NCBI RefSeq assembly: GCF_023715585.1
Contig: NZ_JAMBOK010000001.1
Coordinates: forward strand, 930,001-994,000
DNA length: 64,000 nucleotides
Source of the DNA: Sporosarcina luteola
GTDB taxonomy: Bacteria > Bacillota > Bacilli > Bacillales_A > Planococcaceae
Direction: 5' to 3'
In this document: piece by piece, positions 29,138-37,176 of the stretch
Layout of the letters: the number at the start of each line of letters is the position of its first letter
Position numbering within the stretch: the first letter of the stretch is position 1
The notes under the pieces: model-generated
What the model was told of the DNA's origin: nothing
The model's input: only the letters and a program-made list of their open reading frames with translations
The model's database searches: none
Position numbers and translations under genes: made by a program

Positions 29138-30174
29138 CAATCATCACCTTCAATATACGGCACTGCCACTTCATATGAAATGAGCCCGCGGTCAAGAAGC
29201 TGCCTGACTGACGTGTCCATCATATGCATTCCCATAGACCGGTTTGTTTGAATGACATTCGGGATTTGATGGACTTTTTCAGAACGGATCAAATTAGAGA
29301 TCGCGGAATTGTTGATCATCAATTCCGTTGCGACTCTCCTCCCTTTCCGGTCGACTGTCTGAAATAGACGCTGCGACAACACAGCTGTTAAAACACCAGC
29401 CAACTGAACACGGATCTGGGATTGCTGTCCATGCGGAAAGACGTCTATGATTCTGTCAATCGTTGAAGCAGCACTCCAAGTATGAAGCGTCGCCAGAACA
29501 AGATGCCCTGTTTCAGCCGCAGTGATGGCTGTGGAAATCGTCTCAAGATCCCGCATCTCTCCTACGAGGATTACATCAGGATCCTGCCGTAAGGACGCAC
29601 GCAACCCATCAGCAAAAGTGCTTGTGTCAAAGCCGACTTCCCGTTGATCGATGATGGAAGATTGATGCGAATGAACATACTCAATCGGATCTTCGAGAGT
29701 AATAATATGTTTGCGGGACGTTTCATTCAAATAACGGATCATCGCTGCAAGTGTCGTCGATTTCCCTGAACCTGTAGGGCCGGTAACCAAAATGAGACCT
29801 TGAGGAGTTTCAGCCAGTGACTTAAGTATCCCGGGAACTTGCAATTCATCGATTGATGGAATTATTGTCGGGATTGTCCGAAAGGCCAGCGAAATTGAAC
29901 CTCGCTGTTGAAATGCATTGACCCGGAAACGAGCGATTCCCTTCAAATCATAGGAATAGTCGATTTGGCCCTTCTCAAGAAATTCCCCAACTATTTTTTC
30001 CGGGATAGTCGACTTAGCAGCTGCCTCAGTAAAAGCATCATCTATAGACACTTCTCCGTAGCGCTTTAACTCTCCATGGATCCTGAAAACAGGGGGCACG
30101 CCGACTGTTAAATGGATGTCGGATGCTTTCAATTCATATGCTTTTTTTAATATTTCATCTATTGTTTCATTCAT
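29137..30174 (-). CDS. pilT: PilT pilus retraction ATPase
   Basis: Hexameric ATPase that pulls pili back, giving twitching and DNA uptake. The 345 residues show the N-terminal PAS-like domain (KASDIHLTVGVPP), Walker A GPTGSGKSTTLAAM, the Asp box LRQDPDVILVGEMRD, the His box GHLVLATLHT and a C-terminal NLIRSEKVHQI segment matching the AIRNLIRE motif of retraction motors. The ATG follows AGGGGTATATAT. A retraction motor beside a PilB distinguishes this from a competence pseudopilus locus, which has only ComGA. Confidence 0.95.
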   Translation of the reverse strand: MNETIDEILKKAYELKASDIHLTVGVPPVFRIHGELKRYGEVSIDDAFTEAAAKSTIPEKIVGEFLEKGQIDYSYDLKGIARFRVNAFQQRGSISLAFRTIPTIIPSIDELQVPGILKSLAETPQGLILVTGPTGSGKSTTLAAMIRYLNETSRKHIITLEDPIEYVHSHQSSIIDQREVGFDTSTFADGLRASLRQDPDVILVGEMRDLETISTAITAAETGHLVLATLHTWSAASTIDRIIDVFPHGQQSQIRVQLAGVLTAVLSQRLFQTVDRKGRRVATELMINNSAISNLIRSEKVHQIPNVIQTNRSMGMHMMDTSVRQLLDRGLISYEVAVPYIEGDD

Positions 30175-30184
30175 ATATATACCC

Positions 30185-31843
30185 CTATTCAATAAGTGAA
30201 ACACGTAATACTTCTTCAGTTGTCGTGATTCCCTGCTTCACTTTGTCCAATCCATCATCAATCAAAAACACAGTGCTGTTCCGCATCGCGATTTCCCTCA
30301 ACATTGCAGGTGTCCCATGGTTATTGATCACTTCGCGCATTTCATCGTTAATAACTAACACTTCGTGAATGGCGACCCTGCCCCGGTATCCGGTCATATT
30401 GCAAGCCGCGCAGCCTGGCCCACGGACAATCGTTTCAATTTCCATGCTCCGTTTTGCAAAAATCTCTTTTTCCCGGTTCGATGCGGGCATTTCCTGTCCG
30501 CAATCCCGACAAACCCGACGTATAAGCCGTTGAGCAATGATTGCATTCACGGACGCAGTCACAAGAAACGGCTCGACGCCCATATCGATCAATCGCGTAA
30601 TGGAGGCGATGGAATCATTCGTATGGATCGTGCTAAGGACAAGATGACCTGTCAATGATGCACGAATTGCAATTTCCACCGTTTCACGGTCGCGGATTTC
30701 ACCGACCATGACAACATCGGGGTCCTGCCGCAAGATCGATCGAAGACCGTTTGCGAATGTGAGACCAACCGTGGGATTCACTTGGATTTGATTGATGCCT
30801 TCGAGTTGGTATTCAACAGGATCTTCAACAGTGATGATATTCACTTCTTCTTTGTTCAATTTATTCAACGCAGCATAAAGAGTGGATGATTTACCCGACC
30901 CGGTCGGCCCGGAAATGAGCACGATACCATTCGGGCGTTCAATTTCCTTCAGGAACCGCTCCATATTGACTTGGCTGAAACCCAATTTCTTCAAATCATT
31001 CAGCGAGCTGCTCAAATCCAGAATCCGCATAACAACTTTTTCGCCAAATACGGTAGGCAATGTAGAAACCCGCAGATCTATCGGTCGGAAATCGATTGTC
31101 GCTTTGATCCGCCCATCTTGCGGCACTCGATGCTCCGTAATATCAAGGCTCGACATGATTTTAATACGGGCAGTGAGCATTGCTTGCATATGCTTCGGCA
31201 AATATCGTTCCGTCTTCAGCATTCCATCAATCCGGTATCGGATGACGACTTGATGTTCTTGCGGATCAATATGGATGTCACTCGCCTTCTGCGTAATGGC
31301 AGAGGACAATAGCTGATTGACGAGGCGGACGATCGGAGAATCAAGATCGGTCAGCTCATCTTGCTGTTCTCTCGTCTCTTCCGGCTGCTCGATGAAAAAG
31401 TCTTCAAGCAATTCATCTTCGTAATACTTTGAGATTGTCCGTAGGATATCATCCTTGGAAGCGATTGCTGTTTCAATATGAAAGCCAGTCGACAAACGCA
31501 GATCATCAACAGATATATAATCCATCGGGTCAGACATTGCTACAAATAGCCTATCTCCGTCAGCCTTCAACGGAACAATTAAATTCCGCTTCGCAAACTC
31601 TTTCGGAACAACATTGAACAGCTTTGGGTCAAATGGGTATCTGAAAAGATTGACGTGGGGAATCCCTAACTGAAATTCGAGTACTTCAATTAGTTGTTGT
31701 TCGGTTATATAACCTCTTTGAAGAAGTGCGTCCCCGAGTTTTTGATCTCTAGGCTTTTCCTCCAATGCAGTTTGAAGCTGGGCGTCAGTAATGAGTCCAG
31801 ATTCAACAAGCAAATCGCCCAGTCGTTTTCGTGTTATCGCCAT
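30185..31843 (-). CDS. pilB: PilB pilus extension ATPase with MshEN-like N-terminus
   Basis: Assembly ATPase of the GspE/PilB family, 552 residues. The N-terminus contains two 24-residue repeats: RLGDLLVESGLITDAQLQ at 7-30 and KLGDALLQRGYITEQQLI at 35-58. They match the MshEN pattern RLGxxLVxxGLIxxxxLxxxLxxQ, which binds cyclic di-GMP in MshE; the last Q is kept in repeat two and is K30 in repeat one. The ATPase core has GPTGSGKSSTLYAALN, LRQDPDVVMVGEIRDRET and GHLVLSTIHTND. The zinc site is CRDCGQ...GCAAC. No insertion or frameshift is visible. Confidence 0.95.
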   Translation of the reverse strand: MAITRKRLGDLLVESGLITDAQLQTALEEKPRDQKLGDALLQRGYITEQQLIEVLEFQLGIPHVNLFRYPFDPKLFNVVPKEFAKRNLIVPLKADGDRLFVAMSDPMDYISVDDLRLSTGFHIETAIASKDDILRTISKYYEDELLEDFFIEQPEETREQQDELTDLDSPIVRLVNQLLSSAITQKASDIHIDPQEHQVVIRYRIDGMLKTERYLPKHMQAMLTARIKIMSSLDITEHRVPQDGRIKATIDFRPIDLRVSTLPTVFGEKVVMRILDLSSSLNDLKKLGFSQVNMERFLKEIERPNGIVLISGPTGSGKSSTLYAALNKLNKEEVNIITVEDPVEYQLEGINQIQVNPTVGLTFANGLRSILRQDPDVVMVGEIRDRETVEIAIRASLTGHLVLSTIHTNDSIASITRLIDMGVEPFLVTASVNAIIAQRLIRRVCRDCGQEMPASNREKEIFAKRSMEIETIVRGPGCAACNMTGYRGRVAIHEVLVINDEMREVINNHGTPAMLREIAMRNSTVFLIDDGLDKVKQGITTTEEVLRVSLIE

Positions 31844-31873
31844 TTACATCCCTCTTTCACTTCTCTGCCTTGA

Positions 31874-33226
31874 TCACTTTCCTGATATCGGCAGCCCGCT
31901 TTTATCGTAGATGACTTCCTCATCGGCCGATTCGTTGGTGCTGTTTTCATCAACAGTATGGGTTTTATTTGATCCCACTTCTCCTTGAATTGATGGTTCA
32001 CTATCCGGACTTGTTTGTGTCCCATCATTTTGCGGAAGTTCCGCTTCGTCGTAAGTAGTATTATCTGTCTCTGATGTATTCTCTGCTGCCGAAGTATTCT
32101 CTTTAGCCAGTGGATGAATTTCAATTCGATGGATAGGCGCATAGAAGTCTTTTGAAATGTCCTCAGAATGTATAACTTCTCCGTCGACTGACAATGTCCT
32201 TGTCACAATCGCTTCTACCCCATCAATGCCGTCCTGTGAAACAACGACTTGTTCATCATCGATAAATGCACTGTATTGCCGGACAGTCCTCGGTTTATAT
32301 GTGTCTGATTTAGAAACACTAGGTTCATAAGTGTAATAGAACGGCCTGCCTTCAATCGAAACGTGTATCCTGCCAGATGTCCAGGCCGCCCGGATGGTGA
32401 AATCTGTTTTGTTCGGGTTCGTAAACTTTAGGTCGAGACCTAATGTCTGGTTCATCGCCGCTTCAAAACCGGGTTGAATAGTTGAAGGGATAACCGAACC
32501 GATATTCCGCTCATCGACTTGGAAATTTGTTTGGAGAATTGCGCTATATAAAACGGATGAAAGCAATGTCATTTCCTCATCAGTAAGCGGTCCGATTTCA
32601 GGACTTGTCAATACTTCCGACATGGAAAACGATTCAAATGGTCCGATCACTGATTGGTCCAGTGCATGAACCGCTTTTGACAAAGCAGGCGAGATACTGT
32701 CAATGCTGTAATCAAATGATGCTAGTACCTCATTTTGTATTTCATCGACTCCAAGATAATCCGTTATATGGACATATCTAGGCATGATGCCTGTTTGCAG
32801 TTCTTCTTCAATACCTATCGAAATCGAATTAATTGCGCTCTCCGAGAAATTATTCTTAGGAAGCTCCTGGCTGAGTACGGTTTGCAAACCTTCAGGAGAA
32901 ACAATTGCAATAATCGGATTGTCCTCTCCGGAATTCGCGTTTGCAAGTGTCATGTCAATATCGAATGTGATTGTTTCAGGGGGAAGTGCGAATTGGGTGT
33001 CCTGGTAGACTAGATTCACATCCATTTTCGTTTGAAGTTCTGATAGATTTGATGCTAATTTCGATCTTGCTTGTTTCGTTTTACTATTAGAAATGTTGAA
33101 AGGGCCGACGTAGGTATGGTCTGCAAATTGCTTGCCAAATCGAAAGTCTGAAGCCAAAGCAACACTTGACATTAAAATTAAAACAATCATGGACGAAATA
33201 CTTATCGTTACTATATTTTTGTTCAT
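31874..33226 (-). CDS. VanW-family exported protein of the pilus operon
   Basis: 450-residue protein with a hydrophobic signal peptide or anchor (ISISSMIVLILMSSVALA), cleavable before SDFRF. The middle part (about residues 195-330) matches the VanW family: SSVLYSAILQTNFQVDERN, PGFEAAMNQTLGLDLKFTN and RAAWTSGRIHVSIEGRPF. A following segment (VTRTLSVDGEVIHSEDIS) resembles a G5-type wall domain. The C-terminal ~70 residues are acidic, Asn/Ser/Thr/Glu-rich and disordered-looking. VanW itself has no assigned reaction. Placement between minor pilins and pilB points to a wall- or pilus-linked role. Start chosen as an ATG 12 bases after GGAGG; a GTG three codons earlier is possible. Confidence 0.7.
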   Translation of the reverse strand: MNKNIVTISISSMIVLILMSSVALASDFRFGKQFADHTYVGPFNISNSKTKQARSKLASNLSELQTKMDVNLVYQDTQFALPPETITFDIDMTLANANSGEDNPIIAIVSPEGLQTVLSQELPKNNFSESAINSISIGIEEELQTGIMPRYVHITDYLGVDEIQNEVLASFDYSIDSISPALSKAVHALDQSVIGPFESFSMSEVLTSPEIGPLTDEEMTLLSSVLYSAILQTNFQVDERNIGSVIPSTIQPGFEAAMNQTLGLDLKFTNPNKTDFTIRAAWTSGRIHVSIEGRPFYYTYEPSVSKSDTYKPRTVRQYSAFIDDEQVVVSQDGIDGVEAIVTRTLSVDGEVIHSEDISKDFYAPIHRIEIHPLAKENTSAAENTSETDNTTYDEAELPQNDGTQTSPDSEPSIQGEVGSNKTHTVDENSTNESADEEVIYDKSGLPISGK

Positions 33227-33279
33227 TAGGAACACCATCCTCCATCGTCCACCCGCGTATTTCTTATTAGAACACAAGA

Positions 33280-34416
33280 TTATTCATAGCTTACATCTTC
33301 TAGAGTAGGTTTTGGCCAAACCAGCTTATTATTGCTTCCTAACTTACATTTCTCCCAGAGTTCATTTACACTGTTTACTTTTATCAATTCACCAGCACCT
33401 TTTTTACCTTTGGAGAAATCGCCCATATACACTACTTTACTGCCCATTCCAATTGTCAAGTTCTTACCGACAGAAAGTGAACCTACGCAAACTAATGAAT
33501 TTCCGCTAACCGTCAACTGACCCTTAAAATCCGCATTCCCTAAAGCTAATATAGTTGACTCTTGTACTACTTTAACATTGCTGTTAATGATTAAATTTTT
33601 ATACAAGTTTAATGTTGATTTCTCGATATCATTCATATTGGCAACCTCAAATGTTTCTTTGCTAAAAAAAACTGAGTTATATACTTGAAAGTTTCCGTTG
33701 GTAACCTTAAATCCATTCGGAAAATAGACTTTTGAATTCTTCACATTTTTATACCCGCCATACTGTGACCCTTTACAAGTCTTGGAGTCCAACTTATCTC
33801 CTGGACAAGCGGGTGCAGTTATATTATCGGGATAAATCTTTAATAGATTAGAAGGAGAAACCAAAGTCCCGCCCGAATTGGAAGTCGTGCTGTAATCAGG
33901 TATCAAAAAGGATTGTTTAAAATTAATTCTCTTAGTTAATACTTTCGATTCTTTATTATCTCTTTTCCCTTCAATAGTACCGCTGAAAATGATTTCCCTC
34001 GGATTTACACTACCTGAAAAAGAATATGTGATAAGTTTATAATTATATGGCTTCGTAAATTCTACATAGTCAGTAATATATTTTTCTTGTCCAATTCTAG
34101 TTTTCAAATACCCATCTAGCTTATCTCTGACTTCCTTATGAATTGCGGCATAATTCATTTTCTCATTCTTTTTTTCATTAGCTAAAATATCAAGCTCTTC
34201 TGTTCTCTCGAAATATTCGTTGATTAACAATTGTTTTGTATAATCTACTCCCGCCTCAGCCGTCATAACCGTAAGATGGGACTCATCAATACGATGTTCT
34301 TGCATTGCATTACTAATTGAACCACGCATAAAAATGGCGGAAATACTTAAAATGAATACAATCATAAAGAGAACAATTAAAAGGGCATATCCTTTTTCAT
34401 TATCTGATTTGCTCAT
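33280..34416 (-). CDS. PilX-like pilus assembly protein, possible tip component
   Basis: 378 residues. The N-terminus NEKGYALLIVLFMIVFILSI has a prepilin-like helix and a glycine before the hydrophobic stretch but lacks the Glu5 of pilins, as in PilX/GspK-like proteins. The C-terminal half (about residues 220-340) is made of short repeating strand-turn units rich in N, S, G and V (for example NLIINSNVKVVQE, NADFKGQLTVSG, SVGKNLTIGMGSKVVYMG), suggesting a right-handed beta-solenoid. A Cys pair (APACPGD...KTCKG) precedes it. AT-rich like the next two genes. The role as a surface tip protein is inference. Confidence 0.65.
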   Translation of the reverse strand: MSKSDNEKGYALLIVLFMIVFILSISAIFMRGSISNAMQEHRIDESHLTVMTAEAGVDYTKQLLINEYFERTEELDILANEKKNEKMNYAAIHKEVRDKLDGYLKTRIGQEKYITDYVEFTKPYNYKLITYSFSGSVNPREIIFSGTIEGKRDNKESKVLTKRINFKQSFLIPDYSTTSNSGGTLVSPSNLLKIYPDNITAPACPGDKLDSKTCKGSQYGGYKNVKNSKVYFPNGFKVTNGNFQVYNSVFFSKETFEVANMNDIEKSTLNLYKNLIINSNVKVVQESTILALGNADFKGQLTVSGNSLVCVGSLSVGKNLTIGMGSKVVYMGDFSKGKKGAGELIKVNSVNELWEKCKLGSNNKLVWPKPTLEDVSYE

Positions 34417-34434
34417 TTTGTACTCCCCCCGGAT

Positions 34435-34869
34435 TCAATGTAATTTATACCTTGAGATAATTGTTGTAATTTCTACTTTTAATCTGTCATTTTCCAAATC
34501 AGTAATGACTAAAGTAAAGGGAATCGAAGCATCTTTCTTTTTCGCATCTATTTTATCTTTAATGTAAGTGGTCCCATTGAAATTATATCCCCTGCTAATC
34601 GCTCGATCACTTATCGGCCCGTCACAATTCACCAAGGTAATTTCACCTTCACTGACGTTCAGCTCATATTGGTTGCATTGCCGATGAATCCTTTGTACTT
34701 CAGTTATGATATAGTTTGCTTCTTCTTGCAAACGAAGCTTTTTTGTCTCGGTAACATTGTATTTAATTGCAGTCATTACGGTTGTCCAAATTAAAAGAAT
34801 CACCAGGGAAGTCAAGACAAGAACTGCAAGGACTTCCACTAATGTCATGCCGTTCTGTTTTTTCAGCAC
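34435..34869 (-). CDS. Minor prepilin, PulJ/PilW-like
   Basis: 144 residues with a short leader KKQNG, then MTLVEVLAVLVLTSLVILLIW: Glu5 and the hydrophobic helix of prepilins are present. The head has two cysteines near RQCNQ and VNCDG that could form a disulfide. GTG start with GGGGAGGAAGCAGG upstream. Together with the adjacent minor prepilin and PilX-like protein it would form the pilus initiation tip. Confidence 0.8.
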   Translation of the reverse strand: MLKKQNGMTLVEVLAVLVLTSLVILLIWTTVMTAIKYNVTETKKLRLQEEANYIITEVQRIHRQCNQYELNVSEGEITLVNCDGPISDRAISRGYNFNGTTYIKDKIDAKKKDASIPFTLVITDLENDRLKVEITTIISRYKLH

Positions 34870-34884
34870 CCTGCTTCCTCCCCT

Positions 34885-35310
34885 TTACTTCAGAACCTCA
34901 ATGTAACCAAATGTCTTACTTTTCACTTTGTTATTATTAATAATAAGAATCTCAACGAAATGGAGATTACTCTGTTCGATTTTAGTTCCGGCTTCCAACG
35001 AAGGTGCTTGTTGGATTCTGTATTCTATTTTTTCATTTACAGTTTTCCCAACCATTGTTTTGATCCACATACCATTACTCTCTGTATAACCATTACCTTC
35101 AAATTCATCAAGAGTATAAAGGGTTTTGAACTCATGCAATAAATTCCTTGCTTCATTCATTGTTTCGAGTTTCGTTCCAGTCTTCTCATTAAAATTAGTC
35201 ATCTGCGGAAAAATCGTCATGAAACCAACAAAGACGATGCCCAATATGACAAGCGCAGCCAGGATTTCGACAAGGGTCATCCCTTTTTCATTTACCTTAT
35301 GGCTTCTCAT
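34885..35310 (-). CDS. Minor prepilin, PilV/PulG-like
   Basis: 141 residues with leader NEKG and mature start MTLVEILAALVILGIVFVGF, a clear prepilin signature with Glu5. First gene of the pilus operon; a promoter can be read upstream. The ribosome site AGGTAGG before the ATG is modest. Confidence 0.8.
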   Translation of the reverse strand: MRSHKVNEKGMTLVEILAALVILGIVFVGFMTIFPQMTNFNEKTGTKLETMNEARNLLHEFKTLYTLDEFEGNGYTESNGMWIKTMVGKTVNEKIEYRIQQAPSLEAGTKIEQSNLHFVEILIINNNKVKSKTFGYIEVLK

Positions 35311-35347
35311 TGGATATCGCCTACCTTTTTATGGTTCTCTGACTTAC

Positions 35348-35376
35348 AGCATACAAAATATGTCGAAACTTATCAA
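35348..35376 (-). promoter_or_regulatory. Promoter of the pilus operon
   Basis: TTGATA, 17 bases, TATGCT on the minus strand, about 40 bases ahead of the first minor prepilin gene. It lies just past the terminator of the upstream GGDEF gene, so the pilus operon can be expressed separately. Confidence 0.5.
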
Positions 35377-35405
35377 CTAGTCAATGAAAATAGTAAAAAA
35401 TCATA

Positions 35406-35429
35406 GAAAAAGACCGGCATGCACCGGTC
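35406..35429 (-). terminator. Rho-independent terminator after the GGDEF pair
   Basis: ACCGG/CCGGT stem with a TGCATG loop, followed on the minus strand by TCTTTTTC. It separates the GGDEF genes from the pilus operon. Confidence 0.8.
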
Positions 35430-35430
35430 C

Positions 35431-37158
35431 TCAACTTACTACATTCTCTTTTTCTTCTATATAAATCCCTACCCGGTTGCGCCCGGCCTGCTTTCCGCCG
35501 ATATAAAGCGCCCTATCCGCATTTCGCAGCAATTCCTTTCCATCTTTTGCGTCCATCGGCATCGTAGCGACTCCGACGCTCACTGTCATGTTGACGATGG
35601 TCGGTTCACGGTCCTCGGATAAATCCGGGATAATTTTGAAATTGGTCTCTTCCACTTCTTTTCGAATCATTTCAGCAAGACCTACGGCTTCGTCTTTTTC
35701 ATAATCCGGCAATATCATTACGAACTCTTCTCCGCCATATCTGGCTAATGTCATTTCGGATGTTTGGTAGCTTCTTAAGAGTGCCGCAAATGTGCAAAGC
35801 AGATCATTTCCGCTTTGGTGGCCGTACGTGTCGTTGATGGACTTGAAGTGATCGATGTCGAGAATGATTGTGGACAAGGTGGCAATTTCATCAGTGTGGT
35901 AACGGATTACTTCCTCATCCAGCTTTGATTCTAAATACCGGAAATTGTAGAGGCCGGTCAATCCGCATCTTACGCTCTGTTCCACCGTCCGCTCATAATA
36001 TCTTGCTTTTTCTACAGCGGTAGCAAAATATCCGGTTAGGAGATCCACTATTTTCACATGCATTTCTTCAAATGCATACCGTTGATTGGACGTCAGGATC
36101 AGGAAGGCTTCCGTCTTCTGATTCCTCTTAATCGGGGCTGTCATAACACATTCGACGGATGGGTCAAATGTATACCCTATGAACGAGCCTAGACTCTTTT
36201 TATTCAGAAACAGCTTGGTCACTTCCACGTCCAAGCCATCACCTTCGGACTTCTTTTGTGGATATGAAAATTTATTCGTCTCACCGCTCTGGATTTCGCC
36301 TTCTTTATGCGCTAGCATTACGAGGTTTTCACCCATTCTTAAATCAACGACATAGGCGCTCTCGTACGGGATTACATCTTTAATTTTATCAATGAATGTG
36401 TGGAATACATCCTCTACGCGTAATCTATCCGCCAGCTGATGGCCGATTACCGTGGATGAGGATAAGACTTCATTCAACTTGTTTGACTTCATATAGTTGC
36501 TTGCCACGAGCAGGACAATTAAAAATGGAACGCCTATCAGCAAAAATGCTTTACTACCAAATTGCTGCATGAGAAGACAGAAGGTAATAGCAAACGGCAA
36601 TAAAAGGATCGTTGAAACATAATCCCACCAGATGACCTTTTTCATCACGGATGTGCCAGCTTTCACCCATTTGAAAATAACAAAAAGGACGGCACTATTA
36701 AGCAATGAATAGATGGTGGCAAATATGAAGCCTGCAAGTAAAAATGAACCTAGCGACATTTGCTCAAGCGAACCGCCTAAGGCATAAAAGATTGCCGCGC
36801 TTATTAGCGATACAATGACAGCTTCGATGGAATTCACCGCGAATCTGAACGCTTTCGGCGTCGATGATTTATGGCTAAAAAGCAGGAATAAGGTAGCGAT
36901 TTGCATAAAAATCATTTCAGCAACAATGCCGTATTGGAAAAACAACGAGAAAATGACCCATCTTTCCAATGTGATACTAAAATTGTCCATAGAAATCGTT
37001 GTCATCAATGTAGCAAGGAGGATGGCCATATAAATGGCCAGGTTCATATAATTGTATGGAGCCGACGGGTAATAATTGAGGGCTATGTAAAACGTCATAG
37101 GAACAATAAGGAGCCACAGAATATAGATCGTTCTTTTTTGGTGAGCTGTCACTATCAA
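35431..37158 (-). CDS. Membrane GAF-GGDEF protein, putative diguanylate cyclase (first of pair)
   Basis: 575 residues. The first ~200 hold about six or seven membrane helices, residues ~225-380 look like a GAF sensor domain, and the GGDEF domain is C-terminal with the active-site motif YGGEEF at 474-479 and the metal-binding DIDHFKSINDTYGH. No RxxD inhibitory site precedes GGEEF (TSEMTLAR instead), so product inhibition by the usual I-site is not expected. It would make cyclic di-GMP from two GTP. TTG start behind AGGAGGGGATAGGAA. A paralogue of the next gene. Confidence 0.88.
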   Translation of the reverse strand: MIVTAHQKRTIYILWLLIVPMTFYIALNYYPSAPYNYMNLAIYMAILLATLMTTISMDNFSITLERWVIFSLFFQYGIVAEMIFMQIATLFLLFSHKSSTPKAFRFAVNSIEAVIVSLISAAIFYALGGSLEQMSLGSFLLAGFIFATIYSLLNSAVLFVIFKWVKAGTSVMKKVIWWDYVSTILLLPFAITFCLLMQQFGSKAFLLIGVPFLIVLLVASNYMKSNKLNEVLSSSTVIGHQLADRLRVEDVFHTFIDKIKDVIPYESAYVVDLRMGENLVMLAHKEGEIQSGETNKFSYPQKKSEGDGLDVEVTKLFLNKKSLGSFIGYTFDPSVECVMTAPIKRNQKTEAFLILTSNQRYAFEEMHVKIVDLLTGYFATAVEKARYYERTVEQSVRCGLTGLYNFRYLESKLDEEVIRYHTDEIATLSTIILDIDHFKSINDTYGHQSGNDLLCTFAALLRSYQTSEMTLARYGGEEFVMILPDYEKDEAVGLAEMIRKEVEETNFKIIPDLSEDREPTIVNMTVSVGVATMPMDAKDGKELLRNADRALYIGGKQAGRNRVGIYIEEKENVVS

Positions 37159-37176
37159 TTCCTATCCCCTCCTCTG

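Noticed and set aside
24219-35310. Competence (comG) operon
   Set aside because: Presence of PilT, PilM, PilN and PilO and a separate major pilin fits a type IV pilus, not the ComG set.
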